Notes under the pieces: generated by a model
What the model was told of the DNA's origin: nothing
Databases searched by the model: none
What the model saw: only the letters and a program-made list of their open reading frames with translations
Origin: Microbacterium sp. 1.5R
GTDB lineage: Bacteria > Actinomycetota > Actinomycetes > Actinomycetales > Microbacteriaceae
DNA: 64,000 nucleotides
Assembly: GCF_007667425.1 (NCBI RefSeq)
Contig: NZ_VDRC01000002.1
Span: 397,072 to 461,071, forward strand
Reading direction: 5' to 3'
Translations under genes and position numbers: made by a program
Shown: positions 63,946 through 64,000 of the stretch, one piece after another
Numbering within the stretch: the first letter of the stretch is position 1
How the letters are laid out: each line of letters opens with the position of its first letter

Positions 63946-64000
63946 GGCCACGGATCCTCGTCTGCGGGTTCTCGGCGGTCCGCTCGTCACACGAAGGAAC

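Overview
The window is high-GC actinobacterial chromosome, most likely a Microbacterium or a close Microbacteriaceae relative. Support comes from about 70% G+C, very frequent GGATGCC/GGCATCC words, GTG starts, many leaderless promoters, a 480-residue-type GapB, GTP-dependent PckG, a RamB regulator, and the enolase/ftsB/DUF501/subtilase/ndh row. I see no rRNA, tRNA, CRISPR array, insertion sequence or prophage. Almost everything reads as core or lineage-typical metabolism.

Layout. 1-6.7 kb: part of a phenylacetate (paa) catabolic cluster on the minus strand (thiolase, enoyl-CoA hydratase, hydroxyacyl-CoA dehydrogenase, PaaZ), plus an MHS-type transporter, with two PaaR-like operators. 6.8-11.5 kb: branched-chain 2-oxoacid dehydrogenase operon (E1a, a 28-codon mini-ORF, E1b, E2), divergent from an Lrp/AsnC regulator. 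11.6-17.7 kb: a DUF222/HNH protein, a HAD phosphatase, and a MurNAc salvage locus (MurR-like regulator, kinase, MurQ). 17.8-24 kb: GapB, an AlkZ-type protein, RamB and PckG, which is a gluconeogenesis/acetate theme. 24-30.5 kb: ABC exporter, small HTH protein, HAD hydrolase, second MHS transporter, phosphodiesterase and unknowns. 30.6-34.3 kb: riboflavin operon ribD-ribE-ribBA-ribH under an FMN riboswitch. 34.4-40.7 kb: Fpg/Nei glycosylase, GNAT, Mfd and an SDR. 41-46.3 kb: hexapeptide protein, a 997-residue kinase/degenerate M23/class III aminotransferase fusion and an APC permease. 46.4-50.5 kb: GdhA and Ppc. 50.6-58.2 kb: MazG, HisS-type synthetase, SGNH hydrolase, second APC permease, and a GntR/DUF1648/CPBP operon with an O-methyltransferase after it. 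58.3-64 kb: enolase, FtsB, DUF501, S8 protease and NDH-2, ending in a candidate Mn(II) (yybP-ykoY) riboswitch whose gene lies outside the window.

Three cross-cutting signals stand out. (1) Short tandem duplications are unusually common. Several copy the 3' end of a gene, stop codon included, just past the stop (nei, ribH, ramB, murK). One appears to have copied the bkdA/bkdB start-stop junction and made a new 28-codon ORF. Others are in-frame minisatellites, four of them with exactly a 15-bp period (murQ leader, mazG, the aminotransferase fusion, ndh). (2) At least ten genes carry a TANNNT box 6 (once 7) nt before the start codon, a uniform leaderless-promoter arrangement that also settles several starts. 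(3) The kinase-aminotransferase fusion looks like a two-step hydroxy-amine phosphorylation/phospho-elimination enzyme with its own permease.
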